Shown: positions 63,728 to 64,000 of the stretch, piece after piece
Numbering within the stretch: position 1 is the stretch's first letter
How the letters are laid out: each line of letters begins with the position of its first letter
Origin: JAPLJC01 sp963697965
GTDB taxonomy: Bacteria; Desulfobacterota; Desulfobaccia; Desulfobaccales; 0-14-0-80-60-11
DNA length: 64,000 bases
Assembly: GCA_963697965.1 (NCBI GenBank)
Contig: OY969108.1
Location: 2,790,001-2,854,000 of the forward strand
Direction of reading: 5' to 3'
Program-made: the position numbers and the translations under genes
Notes under the pieces: model-generated
Told to the model about the DNA's origin: nothing
What the model saw: the letters and a program-made list of their open reading frames with translations, nothing else
The model's database searches: none

Positions 63728-64000
63728 ATGGTTAACCAAGTGGTGCTGGCCCTGATCTTGCTGGACGTGGCGCTCAATGTCTTAGGGCAGCTCTCTTTGA
63801 AATTTGGCATGTCCAAGGTGGGCAACTTTTCCCTGTCCCTGAACGCCCTGCCGCCGGTGTTTGTCCAGGCGGCCCTCAATCCCTTCATCCTCTTAGGCGT
63901 GGTCTGCTACGGTTTGGGCTTCCTGGTCTGGCTGGTGGTCCTGGCCAAGGCGGAGGTGAGTTACGCCTACCCCCTCATCAGCCTGGGCTACGTCTTCACC
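63728..64000 (+). CDS. SMR/EamA-like small membrane transporter, partial
   Basis: The window end cuts this gene; 91 codons are visible. Three hydrophobic segments are present (LALILLDVALNVLGQLSLKF, FILLGVVCYGLGFLVWLVVL, and YAYPLISLGYVFT). Features such as GQLSLKFG resemble EmrE-like drug/metabolite transporters or the undecaprenol-phosphate-aminoarabinose flippase subunits. Together with the neighbouring surface-sugar hydrolase, a role in envelope lipid flipping is possible. Confidence 0.75.
   Translation, partial: MVNQVVLALILLDVALNVLGQLSLKFGMSKVGNFSLSLNALPPVFVQAALNPFILLGVVCYGLGFLVWLVVLAKAEVSYAYPLISLGYVFT

Overview
The window is GC-rich genomic DNA dense with ordinary bacterial housekeeping genes. 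It probably comes from a Desulfobacterota (former Deltaproteobacteria) chromosome. The basis is gene style: an F1 operon with paired b and b' subunits and no a or c subunit, a free-standing AICAR transformylase, a thymidylate synthase of the kind best known from archaea, pyruvate phosphate dikinase and ATP-type PEP carboxykinase. The assignment is an inference; no rRNA or full marker set is present.

Layout. 1-4416 (minus): glmS (cut by the window edge) and glmU, then a REP-associated (RAYT) transposase between two REP hairpins and a DUF2283 gene. 4545-11655 (minus): atpC-D-G-A-H-F-F' and rodA. 11732-15158 (minus): a recR remnant, a HepT/MntA toxin-antitoxin pair with hepT frameshifted, then recR-ybaB-dnaX. 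15324-18348 (minus): two tRNA-Ser genes, a membrane methyltransferase, tadA and three small unknowns. 18786-21109 (plus): AICAR transformylase and a frameshifted thymidylate synthase. 21200-27372: a GIY-YIG protein, an exported metzincin-type protease, rpmB, a bifunctional Rel and proS. 27436-31240 is repeat-rich and holds a 2.49-kb IS1595-family element with passenger genes, inserted into a MITE-like repeat. 31237-39476: a YprB-like exonuclease, an accessory segment (frameshifted Fic, HigBA-like pair) and an ABC exporter (ATPase plus a large FtsX-type permease carrying intergenic repeats in frame). 39981-46231: a spore-photoproduct-lyase-like radical SAM protein, ppdK and an ornithine cyclodeaminase-family protein. 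46424-51761: a type IIG-like restriction-methylase bracketed by palindromic direct repeats, and ade. 51762-53222 holds only repeats. 53223-57045: a FliA/WhiG-type sigma factor, rlmE, yebC-ruvC-ruvA without ruvB. 57083-59847: a small island with a PIN-like protein, a methylase remnant, an intact DNA methylase and a winged-helix protein. 60437-64000: pckA, an SGNH hydrolase and the start of an SMR/EamA-like membrane protein.

The most striking feature is the repeat load: (i) many GTAG-headed palindromes together with one RAYT transposase; (ii) several MITE-like elements with CTAG or GAAGC ends; (iii) heptanucleotide tandem repeats between genes. These repeats bracket or enter accessory genes (the IS1595 element, the restriction-methylase, HepT/MntA, the ABC permease). 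Three genes (hepT, thymidylate synthase, fic) each carry what looks like one extra base, and the IS1595 transposase has an in-frame stop. These may be real decay or, for the three single-base events, assembly error.
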